From Chionoecetes opilio (lineage: Eukaryota; Arthropoda; Malacostraca; Decapoda; Majidae), in NCBI GenBank assembly GCA_016584305.1, contig JACEEZ010023407.1, positions 523,197 to 587,196 of the forward strand: a DNA stretch of 64,000 bases, written 5' to 3'. This document shows positions 12,370 through 24,180 of the stretch, piece by piece. A program made the translations under genes and the position numbers. The notes under the pieces are model-generated. The model worked only from the letters and a program-made list of their open reading frames with translations. It was not told where the DNA came from and searched no databases. The number at the start of each line of letters is the position of its first letter. Positions within the stretch are counted from its first letter, which is position 1.

Positions 12370-12419
12370 TATATTATATATATATATATATATTATATTA
12401 TAATATATATATATATATA
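12290..12419. repeat. (TA)n microsatellite
   Basis: A TA dinucleotide run with occasional phase slips, directly adjoining the minisatellite to its right. Confidence 0.97.
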
Positions 12420-13185
12420 CCCTCACCCTCAACATAATCACCTCGCCCTCACTGCCACACTCACCCTGCTTCGCCTTGTGCCTCACCCTCACTGCCACAC
12501 TCACCCTGCTTCACTTGTGCCTCACCCTCACTGCCACACTCACCCTGCTTCACCTTGTGCCTCACCCTCACTGCCACACTCACCCTGCTTCACCTGTGCC
12601 TCACCGTCACTGCCACACTCACCCTGCTTCACCTTGTGCCTCACCCTCACTGCCACACTCACCCTGCTTCGCCTTGTGCCTCACCCTCACTGCCACTCCT
12701 CCTGCTTCACCTTGTGCCTCACCCTCACTGCCACACTCATCCTGCTTCACCTTGTGCCTCACCCTCACTGCCACACTCCTCCTGCTTCACCTTGTGCTCA
12801 CCCTCACTGCCACACTCATCCTGCTTCACCTTGTGCCTCCCCCTCACTGCCACACTCCTCCTGCTTCACCTTGTGCCTCACCGTCACTGCCACACTCACC
12901 CTGCTTCACCTTGTGCCTCACCCTCACTGCCACACTCCTCCTGCTTCACCTTGTGCCTCACCGTCACTGCCACACTCATCCTGCTTCACCTTGTGCCTCA
13001 CCCTCACTGCCACACTCATCCTGCTTCACCTTGTGCCTCACCCTCACTGCCACACTCACCCTGCTTCACCTTGTGCCTCACCCTCACTGCCACACTCATC
13101 CTGCTTCACCTTGTGCCTCACCCTCACTGCCACACTCACCCTGCTTCACCTTGTGCCTCACCCTCACTGCCACACTCATCCTCAC
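12420..13185. repeat. Minisatellite with a 40-bp unit, about 19 copies
   Basis: The unit is CCTCACCCTCACTGCCACAC followed by TCACCCTGCTTCACCTTGTG, with variants (ACTCCTCCTGC, ACTCATCCTGC, CCGTCACTGCC) and some 37-39 bp units. Because 40 is not a multiple of three and the unit lacks stops, all three forward frames stay open for 220-320 codons. Those frames are not supported as genes: no start context, splice sites or domain. Confidence 0.95.
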
Positions 13186-14163
<978 letters not shown>

Positions 14164-14749
14164 GGGAGAATTTTCAATAAATGGGAACAAAAATTGATGG
14201 CCTAACTAGTATAATGACGCTTTCCTGGTAATCTTTCCTGTATCTGTTGCAACAATGTTAGGCAAAAACTTGAACACACCGGCCAGGAGCCTGTTTTGGG
14301 TGCGTGGCGAAGGAAACCTCTGAATTTCGCTCAATTTGATCACAGCCGAGCCTGGCGTGGCAACACTGGCTCGGCGGCGAAGTGTTCTTGAAGGATTTGT
14401 GTTGCAGTGGCGATCAAGATTGTCTCTTGATAATAATTTTCCTCTTGGTCAGGTGAGGCATTGTATCTAAAGATTGAGTTTTTTGTCGTGTGTACATTGT
14501 ACAGTATAATAACCTTGAGTTTAATGTAGAGGTGTTGACAATGATAGGAAAATGCGGATATATTGTTCTTTATGTCAAACAAATTGCAGGTCATTGTCAG
14601 TGATTTGCTTCTTATAAATAAGGGACAAGAATATCAAACTCACATAGAAGCGTCGCACCGCAGCCGTAAGCCCTTATATTAATTAGCCAGGCGTGCGGCA
14701 GCGCAGGACACCCGATGAGAAGGTGTTGATACAAGGCCTTTATAATTAG

Positions 14750-15003
14750 AATAAACGGTATTATTCCAGATGAACACCGAATTCACTTTGGTGGACGCAA
14801 CATTTTTTTTCTGGTGAGTTTTGATGTGTTTTGAATTAATATGCTAACCGTCGCTGTCGCAATTATTTTATTTTTTTAGGTAAAGGTTAGGTTAGGTTAG
14901 GTATAGATTAGGTTAGGTTAGGTATAGATTAAAGGTTAGGTTAAGTTAGGTATAGGTTAGGTTAGGTAAAGGTTAGGTTAGGTATAGCCGTATAGGTTCG
15001 GTT

Positions 15004-15037
<34 letters not shown>

Positions 15038-15165
15038 AAAAAAGAAAAAAAGAAAAAAATTGCGACAGAAACGGTTAACAGCACATCAAAACTTACCAGA
15101 AAATAATAGTTTTGTCCACCAAAGGAAGTTCGGTGTTCATCTGGAAATTTACCGAATAAACCCTT
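14750..15165. repeat. Palindromic repeat enclosing a TTAGG-type array and poly-T
   Basis: Inverted arms flank the telomere-like array. CCAGATGAACACCGAATTC (about 14767) pairs with GAAGTTCGGTGTTCATCTGG (about 15126), CTGGTGAGTTTTGATGTG with CACATCAAAACTTACCAG, and GCTAACCGTCGCTGTCGCAA with TTGCGACAGAAACGGTTAAC. Arms are roughly 100-115 bp. A poly-T run is at 15007-15036. It has the shape of a foldback MITE whose loop is the TTAGG array. Confidence 0.65.
14881..15000. repeat. TTAGG-derived array (interstitial telomere-like)
   Basis: Runs of AGGTTAGGTTAGGTTAGG are interrupted by TATAGATT or TATAGG spacers. TTAGG is the ancestral arthropod telomere unit; here it is short, degenerate and internal. 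Confidence 0.8.
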
Positions 15166-15289
15166 ATTCTAAAAGCTGTGTGATGATGCATCTTCCTCAT
15201 GTTATAAAGACGAATAACCGCAATGCTTATTCCGTGTGCTGACCTGCAGTGCCTTGAATGTCCGGCGTGTACTCGTGGCGCTGCAAACA

Positions 15290-15612
15290 CACCACGAGAT
15301 ACAAATCAACCCATAAAACAATCTGCCACGTCAATAATGGAAAAGGAAATGCAATACGCATGGAAAAACGTAGATTTAAAATAGAAATAGGGAAAAACTG
15401 GCTAACAAATAGGGTGGTAAATAATTGGAAAGGACTAGGTCGTCAGGTAGTTATATAGTGCGGAGTCATTAGGGAGCTTTAAAAGGAGGCTGGATAATTT
15501 CATAGATGGGGATGAAATGTGGATGTAGGTAGTGTTAAGTAACAGGAACTACCATGTGTAGGTCTCACGGCCTCTTGTAGCTTCCTTATTTTCTTATGTT
15601 CTTATGTAATAA
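15290..15612 (+). mobile_element. LINE 3' end fragment
   Basis: The plus strand encodes a typical LINE C-terminus, NWLTNRVVNNWKGLGRQVV, then after a frame change SFKRRLDNFIDGDEMWM, followed by a 3' UTR ending TGTAGCTTCC...TTATGTTCTTATGT and an AATAATAA tail. The same 3' end recurs at 45160-45432 (+) and as a short stub at 24124-24180 (-). From 15613 to 15989 nothing else is clear. Confidence 0.65.
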
Positions 15613-15989
15613 TAAACAACATGCAGGTCAGCTGGTATGAAACACCAACAGACAAATATCAAAAAGTTATCATAAATGCATTGATGAGAAGTTATTTAAG
15701 CAATGAACGAGAAGGCATCGATGGTTAGGCTTTGCGCTTAATGCACAAAACAGGTTACAACAAGTGCCTGCGGCGACTGGAATAACACGCGTGGCTGCCG
15801 TACTGTATCCAAGGCGGTACCCGGATGTCATGCTGCCCCGCTGGCTGCCACTGATCTCTTTGTCCGATTTGTCTCCATAACAGTCATGGGCAAGTCTTTA
15901 TCTATTATCTTCTTGGGAATTTATGGTCATCGGTATTTTGTCCTTAAACTTCACATTAGTTTTAGCCTCGGTGGACATTTCACTATTAC

Positions 15990-16204
15990 TTAACACCTTC
16001 CCGCCCTGTCCTTTCCTTTGCTGTATTATAAAATCGCCTGTTGTTAACCATAAAATTACGAAAAGTAACTTCTTATATCAAATTAGTTAGTCGACAAGGA
16101 GACTAAACAGGTCATATCTATAAGATATTGTTTATATTCACTAAAAATTGTCTAATAGTACCCAAATTACAATGGAAATTACGTTCTGGGCCTCAAGGGG
16201 TTAA
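15990..16204 (+). mobile_element. TTAA-flanked MITE, copy 1
   Basis: Bounded by TTAA (15990-15993 and 16201-16204), with ends that in better copies read TTAACCCCTT and AAGGGGTTAA next to GCCCAGA or TCTGGGC. The interior shares TTTCCTTTGCT, AAAATTACG, CAGGTCATATCTATAA and AATTACGTTCTGGG with copies at 29348-29560 and 34790-34995. A TTAA target suggests piggyBac-like or Kolobok-like mobilisation. Confidence 0.7.
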
Positions 16205-16371
16205 ATTCTATGTTCTACGTATCGTCTATTGGACTGACTTCAATCATGTAGCCAGGTCTGTTCTCGCCTTGTAATACAGAATAAGGTTGAAAAACCCGGC
16301 AGCTTTTCAACCTTTTTCTGTATTTCTGTGTTTCTATGTTCCTTTTATTCTTGTACTATTTGTTTTATTCT

Positions 16372-16780
16372 TATTCTATGTAATCTCCACCCCACCTTTT
16401 CTTGAATAAACTTCTAACTTGCTAACTGCATGCCTCCCCCCCTCCCGCGGCCTCGCTGCACAAGACTTTCTACTTATTCTCATCCCTATTCTGTCCATCT
16501 TCCTAATGCAAGAGTTAATCAGTATCTTTACTCTTTCATCCCTTTCATTGGTAAACTCTGGAACTCTCTTCCTGTTTCTATTTTTCAACCTTCCTACGAC
16601 TTAAATCTTTTCAAGAGAAGAGTAACAAGACACCTCCCGAATAAAATTGGCCCACCTCTCTTTTTTTTAATTCTCTTACTGTCTATATAGGGCATGGCAA
16701 CTAAGCGGGCTTTGTGTTACCTATTTTTGTTGTGCCCTTCGCCAGTCCTTTGTGATGTAAAAAAAAAAAAAAAAAAAACT
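16372..16780 (+). mobile_element. LINE 3' end fragment with poly-A tail
   Basis: The frame around 16430-16690 ends with ARVNQYLYSFIPFIGKLW, NSLPVSIFQPSYDL and NLFKRRVTRHL, the common LINE RT C-terminal ending. A 3' UTR and a run of about 20 A at 16758-16778 follow. Only the last part of the element is present. Confidence 0.65.
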
Positions 16781-16893
16781 AAACTCGCTGTCTTCTCTTT
16801 GTATACAAACATTCTCTCCTAAGAGTGAGAACCATGTGCTTATTACGATATTATCCATCATTTCTTACGTCAACCTTTATTTTCTTGAAAGCG

Positions 16894-17605
<712 letters not shown>

Positions 17606-17766
17606 TCCTGTTGTCGGGGAGGAATGGGAGGAGAAAGAGGAAGGGGAGAGCTTAGTACTGTTCTTCTCTACCGTGGTGATCGTGTGATAGGACCTGCGTT
17701 ACCTTGAACTTTACACCCCCACTACCACCACTCCCCCCATACCCTACACTTCCCTCCCTCCCCATA

Positions 17767-18111
17767 TAGTCCGTCAGGTATAGGGGCTGTCGGTACCAAA
17801 AAGATGGCAAAGGCTCATTGGTATCATTTGAAAGGTATATTATTCAGGAACTCATTTTGCCCTGGTAACACTCTGGATTTAGCAGCTTTCATATTTTTAT
17901 CGCCTATTGAACAGACCACCTATCAGCAAACAAATCGCGCCAAATGCGGTAAAACCTGCAAGGGGTACATTCAGTTAGAACTGCATGTCATGATTCTACA
18001 TGGTATGCCAAGTGCCTTTTTTCTTTTTTAGCTTTAAGTTTGTTCATATAATGCCATTGTAGCAACAAGTTTGGTCAAATCAAAAGATTTTGTACTTTTT
18101 GAGCCAAAATC
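17767..18111 (+). repeat. Left terminal inverted repeat of the 6.1-kb element
   Basis: Matches the reverse complement of 23488-23844. Shared blocks include CTCATTGGTATCATT, CAGGAACTCATTTTGCCCTGG, CTATTGAACAGACCACCTAT, GCGGTAAAACCTG and TTTTGTACTTTTTGAGCC. The two TIRs differ by scattered substitutions and small indels, so the insertion is not recent. Confidence 0.85.
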
Positions 18112-18409
18112 CAGGATGGCCACCAGATAAATATTGAAAATCGACTTATCTTAGTATCTTAATCGTCATATCTTAGCAACCATATGTGATAATGACATCA
18201 ATAAAATATTTTGTTATACATTTTCAGATACAAGGAATCGAATGCAGCCACTATTGATCCTTCCATAATATTTTGAATTTTGCAGCAAATCAACAGCAGC
18301 ATATAAAATGTTTAGAAAAAATATCAGCTAATTGCCAATAATTGAAAGTGTTCTTAAGTTTATTTCTTATCTTGGCAGGTAACACTTGTGAATGAGAAGC
18401 TAATCAGCC

Positions 18410-21400
18410 ATGGATGAGACAATTCCTGTTTGTATTATCCACACAGCTGATGAAGATCCTCACGCTGGCCTTACATCACCTCGGGATCTCGACTCCTGGA
18501 ACACACTACTAAGGGCAGCCAGACTCAGGCAGCATCAAGCTAGCTTGACAGTTCCAGAAAACCTGAGAGAGGAGAACTGCCACAGATTCCGTATCATCCC
18601 AAGTGCCGTAAACTGTTCACGATGAAACGGGACCTGGATAAACTTGAAATGACTACTGCAGGTGAAGTTGCTACTAAGCGAAGAACATTGAGAAGACTAC
18701 CTTCAAGCAGCTCAAGAGTAATGGAGAAAACATGTATATTCTGCCCACCTGGACGATCCAAGTATATCAAAGGCACGAACACAAGAGAGAAGTTAACACA
18801 GTGTACTGAGTTGAGAGCAGATAATACTTTACGAGATATAGCAGCAAAGAGACAAGATGAGCACATCCTTGCTGTCACATCAAGAAACATAGTTGCTGCT
18901 GAAGCATGGTATCATAGATCTTGTTACCGATCGTATACCAGTGTGAAAGATGCCATCATTGACTATACCAAAGATGATGCAAATGATGACCCTGATGCTA
19001 AATACAAGATTGCTGAAACAGAAGCCTACTTGCAACTTTTCCAGTATATCAGGCAAGAGCTGTTTCAGTATCCAAAGGTTGTCACATTGACTTATCTTGC
19101 TCATCTGCTATCAACGTACATGCATTCTGAAGGAATAACTGCTGTGAGGGACTCGACAAGGAAACACATACGGAGAAAGCTGGAAGCGGAGTTCAACGAT
19201 ACACTCCATATGTGTCCTGATGATAAAGGAAAGATATTGGTCTTCCCATATTCTCTGACGATATACGATCTAGCCAAAGAGAACCATCAACTAAAGAAAG
19301 AACTTGAGTCAGCACAGATTCAGTCATCTGAAATTACATCTGTAATAAACAAGACGGCTTCACATCTCAGATCTGCTATCAAGTCCTAAGAGCATACTAA
19401 GCAATGGCCATTTCTACCATCAGCAATGAATGAGCCTACCACCACTGCACCAGAAGCTGTAAGGCAGTTCTTGTATGGACTACTTTGTGGAGATATGACA
19501 CCTAAGAACCCATCACAGCGTACCATGAAGCTCGTTGACTCCTTTTCCCAGGACCTAGTCTACGCTGTGAGTAGTGGGTCGCAAGTTCCACCAAAGCACA
19601 TCCTGTTACCCTGCGTCATTAAGGCTTTGACTGGAAACGTCGAGATTATTCAGATGTTGAATCGCTTAGGACATGGTGTGTCATACACCGTCATTGAGGA
19701 GAATGAGACGGCACTATGCCTTGGAAAACTTGCTGCAACTGATGATGATGTTGTCCTGCCAGAAACTATCAAAGCCCATGTCAATACTGCACTGGCCTGG
19801 GATAACATTGATAGACTTGAAGAAACACTGAATGGAGAGGGAACCTCATATAGAGTGAATGGTATTGCAGTCCAACCAAGGGTATTTGGACCACAGCCAC
19901 TGAAGCCTCAACAAACCGATATTGCGAAAGCAAAGAAGAGAAGCTTAACTATCTCAGATGTTCCATTACCAATCTACATTTCTGGTGAGCGGGTTGGCCC
20001 CCAAAACTTCAAGCCCATCGATATCGACAGCACAAGTGTAATGAAAACAGCACTACAAAAAGACCTTGTGTGGTTCCTGGCGCGACAGATCGACCCCACA
20101 AACCAACACATCATGGGATGGACAGGGTTCAATATCGTCACTAGGAATGACATACAGGTCGTCCAGGACGTTGTTGGCTATCTACCTACCATTAATGAGC
20201 CAGCAACCAACATGTCAACAGTGTACGAAGTGCTGAACCAGTCTGATAACATCAGAAAAAACCTCCAGCTTGATAAGGTGGTAGTAGTGTTAGACCAGGC
20301 CCTGTACGCGAAGGCGACTGAGATCCAATGGAAACATCATGAAACGTTTCAGAACGTGATTCTGAGGATGGGTACCTTCCACACAATCTGTAATCTTCTA
20401 TCAGTCATCGGTAAGAGATTCCAGGATGGTGGACTCAAGAACATTATAATAGAAGCGGGGGTTGTAGCTGAAGGATCAGTCTCAGGTGTACTGGAAGGTC
20501 GTCAGTACAACAGAGGAGTAAGGACGCACAAGTACATGTACGAGGCTTTGCTGCGTCTAGCATGGAGGGAGTTCCTTTTATGGATGCAGGAACATCATGC
20601 TGACCATATACCATCTGTGGAGGCAGGATTAGAAGCAGTTAGAGATTTACATAAGGACCTCTCACAGAAAGTGTTCGAAGAGACGTTGATGAATGAAGAA
20701 CTCCAGGGTCTCATGCACTACTTCACAAAATACCTGGAGGAGTTGCGAAATAACAATGGTCCGCTATCAGCATACTGGATGAGCTACATTGACATGGTCA
20801 ACATCCTGATAGGATTGATACGTGGTACAAGGGAGGGAAAATGGCAGTTACATATGGCATGCATTCGAGAGTACATCACGTGGGCCTTTGCTTATGGCAA
20901 AGTAAACTATGCCCGGTATCTCAGTGCATACTATGTCCAAATGTCACAGTTGTCCAACAATCATCCATAGATTTACGAACAATTCATGGAAGGAAAATTT
21001 TCAGTACAAATTGGATCAACCAACACATTTGGAAGAATACCTGTTGACCAAACCATTGAGGAAACAGTTAACAAAGACACAAAAACTCCAGGAGGCACCT
21101 GCCGTTTTATTCTGAACACGAGTGCTGTGACACGCTACTACCTGACAGCAGAGTACAGAAGTGGGTACGTCAGACTTTTACGAGAAATCCTTCAAATGAA
21201 TAGGAACCAGCATCATGCCGAGCTGCAAAAGTCACGAATCACTAAAGATGAGCAGGCAGTATCTGCCATAGTGGAGGTCATCGAAGACCTAGTCAATCCA
21301 TTCAGTGATCCAAAAGACCTGCTCAATATTTACAATGCCACTGCAGTTTCAACTGAAATTACACAGGGTTTGGCATCAGCAAAGGCTCGTGGTGAATCAG

Positions 21401-23070
21401 CCTATGAAACATTCAAGACAGAACGCCTTGAAACTGATCCCCCCATCAGAAAATTTCATGACCGGCTACCCAAGTTGAAGCTGAAGACATTCGCAGATGC
21501 AAACAAGGAAAAGCATGTAAAGTCTGGAACTGGCAAGGAACTCATTCTACGAACGATTACTGCCTTATTTGGCAATATGCTGATGATGGCTCAGACACGA
21601 CAACTCGATATGCGTGAGGTTTTGGAGCATCCACTTGGCCCTCTCCCTTGGGCTTTAGCCACTGCCGATGGTGTACCAAGGAAAACCAGCAAGTCATCTC
21701 TTGCAAAGGAACTGAAGAAGAATGTAGGACCTGCAGAAGACATTCAGCCTCATTCTGCGTGTCTCATAGATGGGATGGCCTTGGTACACAAAGAGAAAGG
21801 TGAACACAAGACCTTTGGTGATATCGCCTCTCTGGATCTCGCGAAAGCTCTCAATGAGGCATCACATGCATCCCGTGTTGACATTGTGTTCGATGTGTAC
21901 AAGGAAGAATCGATCAAGGATGTTGAGAGAGGAATCCGAGGATCCAATGTCGGTGCGATTCAGCTGAAAAACATCACTGCAAAACAAACGGTTGTAAAAT
22001 GGCAAAAATTTCTTTCTGCTTCACCAAACAAAACCAGTTTCATTCACTTTCTCATACAAGAATGGAAACAAGCAAAGTACACCGAACGACTCGGAAACAA
22101 AAGTTTGTACGTCACATGCGGGGAAAACTGCTACAAAATTCTGCATGATGAAGGCTGTGTCCTTGTACCAAAACTATGTTCAACACAAGAGGAGGCAGAC
22201 ACCCGCCTTATCTTGCACTCTGCACATGCAGCAGGTGCAGGATTTGATTCAGTTGTACTTGTAGCTGATGATACAGATGTGTTTTTGTTGGCACTTGTAT
22301 TCTGTGACGACATAGATACACACCTGTATCTCAAGTGTGGAACTCTGGCCAGGGTATCTTACATAGATGTACAGAAAGTGTCCACTACACTAGGACCATC
22401 GGTATGCAAAGCTTTACTTGGGATGCATGCATACACTGGATGTGACAGCGTGAGCTCCCTTGCAGGCCGAGGAAAGATAGCTTCTCTCAAGCTGCTAAAG
22501 CAGGACGCAGAGCTTCAGTCCACATTCGCAGATCTTGGAGCTATGTGGGATGTCTCAGAATCACTTCTCAACAAGCTGGAGGGATTTACATGTCAAATGT
22601 ATGCAACCAAAACGAGCGTTCGTAAAGTAAATGAACTGCGGTATCATCTTTTCAGCAGTAAGAAAGGCTGTGTTGAACCGCACCAGCTTCCACCATGTGC
22701 AAACGCCATTCATAAACATGCATGTAGGGCCAACTACCAGGCTGGTGTTTGGCGAAGAAGTCTGGAAGCTTACCCAGAAGTACCATCACCTAGAGGTCGA
22801 GGTTGGAAAGTTGAAACAACAGATGGCAAAGAGGAATTGAAAATTGACTGGCTATATGGCGCTCCCGCACCCGATTCTGTATTTGAACTCCTGGCCTGCA
22901 ACTGTTCAAGGTCATGTCGCCTCCCACAATGTACGTGCATGGTTAATAACATGAAGTGCTCCGAACTATGTAAGTTGAGAAACTGTGACAACCAGCCACA
23001 GGATGATGAAGACGATGACCCACAAGTGATGGACGATGATGTTGAAATGGAAGAACTTGACTTTGAATAA
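18410..23070 (+). pseudogene. Large transposon protein: YHxxC zinc modules, FEN1/XPG-like acidic motifs, Cys-rich tail
   Basis: One reading frame runs 18622-23070 (1,483 codons), interrupted only by TAA at 19387-19389 and TAG at 20968-20970; about 70 N-terminal codons from ATG 18410 are joined by a frameshift near 18575. N-terminal part: YHPKCRKLF, then CIFC and AWYHRSCYRSYTS, likely zinc modules. Around 21000: VDQTIEETVNKDTKTPGG. Then a block in FEN1/XPG order: LIDGMALV (21767), VDIVFDVYKEESIK (21877), EEADTRLILHSAHA (22189), VADDTDVFLLAL (22261), TGCDSVSSLAGRGKIASLK (22436). The spacing mirrors the FDG...R, EAEA, DxD and GxDY...GIG motifs of structure-specific 5' nucleases; that match is my reading, not a search result. 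C-terminus: LPPCANAIHKHACRANYQ, then CNCSRSCRLPQCTC and an acidic tail. I recall this family as common and unnamed in fish and invertebrates. Confidence 0.7.
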
Positions 23071-23487
23071 CTCTAAAAGTAAAGCAAATGACAAGAATTA
23101 CTGAGAACATTACGTAGACTGTTTGTACATTTTAATACTGTTTCTGGATTGAAGTGTCTAGTGCAATGAAACAATTAAATATTCAACTAAAAGATGGTGT
23201 TTAGTTCATTCATTCAAACCTCCTAAATTGTAAGCATTCAAGATATCAACTCAGCTTATCGTGAGATCTGACTAGAATACAGTCAGTTTTTGCAATCTTA
23301 TTTTGGTATATATGTGTCACCATGGTCACCTATACTATACAGTCATAATTATAGGCTGACTAATAATGGTTACATACGATCCCTCTGTCTGAATATGGAG
23401 GTATTGAATATGAAAACAATACCTATAGATATCAATAACTTATCTGATTGCAAAGATATGGCAATGCGTATATTATCGGCATTATAA

Positions 23488-23844
23488 GATTTTGGCTCAA
23501 AAAGTACAAAATCTTTAGATTTAACCAAACTTGTTACTACAATGGCATTATATGAACATAATTAAAGCTAAAAAAAACAAATGGCACTTGGCATACCTCT
23601 GTAGAACCATGACATGCAGTCCTAACATGAATGTACCCCTTACAGGTTTTACCGCATTTGGCGGGATTTGTTCGCCAATAGGTGGTCTGTTCAATAGGCA
23701 ATAAAAATATGAAAGCTGCTAAATCCAGACTGCTACCAGGGCAAAATGAGTTCCTGAATACCATAGCTTTCCAATGATACCAATGAGTCGTTGCCATCTT
23801 GAGTGTACCAGTTGGCTAAAAATGGGGGTTCACCTGACGGACTA
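23488..23844 (-). repeat. Right terminal inverted repeat of the 6.1-kb element
   Basis: Inverted partner of 17767-18111. From 23071 to 23487, between the stop codon and this repeat, lies about 400 bp of AT-rich 3' sequence. The 23845-24123 stretch beyond it holds nothing recognised. Confidence 0.85.
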
Positions 23845-24123
23845 TTAGTAATGCATCTCTAGACATACAAACATGTCCCTTTCCCCCCTTTGATAATAAG
23901 GCTTGTGTTGGAGAATATGTCGCTAGAGGTGTTGGAGTCTCTGAGGGATCCTTTGTTGTTACTCTATTATTCACTTGGCTATAAAGTGGTGACTAAACTG
24001 CCGGGTGAGGACGATGAACCCTATGTGTGTTGATCTGGCATCGACCTCGCCGAAAAAAAACGTAACATTTGAAGCTCAGATAAGTTCCTGTTTAGCGATA
24101 AGTTATCATATTGTCACCCTTAG

Positions 24124-24180
24124 AGCATAAGAACATAAGAAAATAAGGAAGCTACAAGAGGCCGTGAGACCTACACGTGG
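24124..24180 (-). mobile_element. Stub of a LINE 3' UTR
   Basis: The reverse complement of the conserved LINE 3' end seen at 15.6 and 45.4 kb (ATAAGAACATAAGAAAATAA, then GCTACAAGAGGCCGTGAGA). It abuts and truncates the RNase H of the next LINE. Confidence 0.6.

Larger units (their letters stand above)
17767..23844 (+). mobile_element. 6.1-kb DNA transposon with long TIRs encoding a FEN1/XPG-like protein
   Basis: Long inverted ends bound the region: TAGTCCGTCAGG at 17767 and CCTGACGGACTA ending at 23844, with similarity over about 345-357 bp inward to GAGCCAAAATC on the left and GATTTTGGCTC on the right. A single very large gene remnant occupies most of the inside. The exact target duplication is unclear; if the ends are AGTCC...GGACT, an AT dinucleotide flanks each side. 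No DDE transposase is visible, so the element either moves by the encoded nuclease-like protein or is mobilised in trans. Confidence 0.8.

Noticed and set aside
12420..13185. CRISPR-like appearance of the 40-bp direct repeats
   Set aside because: There are no unique spacers; units are contiguous, and the genome is eukaryotic.
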